Assembly (NCBI RefSeq): GCF_000429645.1
Contig: NZ_AUCG01000022.1
Coordinates: forward strand, 333,994 to 397,993
Source of the DNA: Niveispirillum irakense DSM 11586
GTDB taxonomy: Bacteria > Pseudomonadota > Alphaproteobacteria > Azospirillales > Azospirillaceae
Direction: 5' to 3'
DNA: 64,000 nucleotides
A model generated the notes under the pieces. It was not told the origin of the DNA. It searched no databases and saw only the letters and a program-made list of their open reading frames with translations. A program made the translations under genes and the position numbers. This document shows positions 63,975 to 64,000 of the stretch, in pieces; positions within the stretch are counted from its first letter, which is position 1, and the number at the start of each line of letters is the position of its first letter.

Positions 63975-64000
63975 GGCGCGTAACAGGGATTGGTTTTGTG

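Overview
The window looks like an Alphaproteobacterium. It has high GC (low-to-mid 60s per cent by eye), many TonB-dependent receptors, Trb-type conjugation genes of the kind seen in alphaproteobacterial elements, and a 23S/5S/initiator-tRNA operon tail. Rhodospirillales/Azospirillaceae would fit, but the genus cannot be fixed from the sequence alone. No 16S rRNA is in view.

Layout. (1) 1-14.9 kb, an iron/siderophore uptake region: three TonB-dependent receptors each paired with an AraC-type regulator (1-8851), then a FecI/FecR-controlled receptor followed by small membrane proteins and a PepSY reductase-like protein (9136-14924). Fur-type palindromes sit in the promoter regions. (2) 14.9-15.4 kb, a scrap-yard of gene relics: an AraC mosaic and a short-chain dehydrogenase fragment. 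(3) 15.4-about 60.9 kb, a conjugative element. It has trbBCDEJLFGI, traG, a VirD2-like relaxase with a convincing oriT, traF, a lytic transglycosylase and a maintenance block (ParB-like, DUF932, Toprim, DUF2493, nuclease-like, DUF2285). Nearly all element genes lie on the minus strand. Two cargo blocks are embedded: a second FecI/FecR/receptor/PepSY operon plus an HU gene, splitting traG from copG-trbB (25.5-32.1 kb); and a TetR-controlled oxidoreductase cassette between traG and the relaxase (34.3-37.7 kb). A defence island (43.6-53.3 kb) carries a complete type I restriction system, a TIR-domain gene with an unknown partner, and a second S-M methylase pair without an R subunit. (4) 61-64 kb, flanking DNA: a frameshifted AraC gene, a frameshifted DUF6880 gene, then the terminator, initiator tRNA and 5S rRNA of an rrn operon on the minus strand.

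How the genes work together. The Fec-type systems sense an occupied outer-membrane receptor, signal through FecR to the sigma factor, and raise receptor and PepSY expression when iron is short. The AraC regulators probably respond to the siderophore taken up by their neighbouring receptor. The Trb/Tra genes build the mating apparatus and process the plus strand at oriT next to the relaxase gene. No integrase, replication initiator or ParA was recognised, so the element may be integrated but decayed, or part of a secondary replicon.

Two general features stand out. Several element genes have long structured 5' leaders, two of them clear duplicates. Many genes (trbG, traG, the DUF2285 gene, two flanking genes, a relic) carry single-base frameshifts, often at short homopolymers, so indel-type sequencing error must be considered before calling them pseudogenes.
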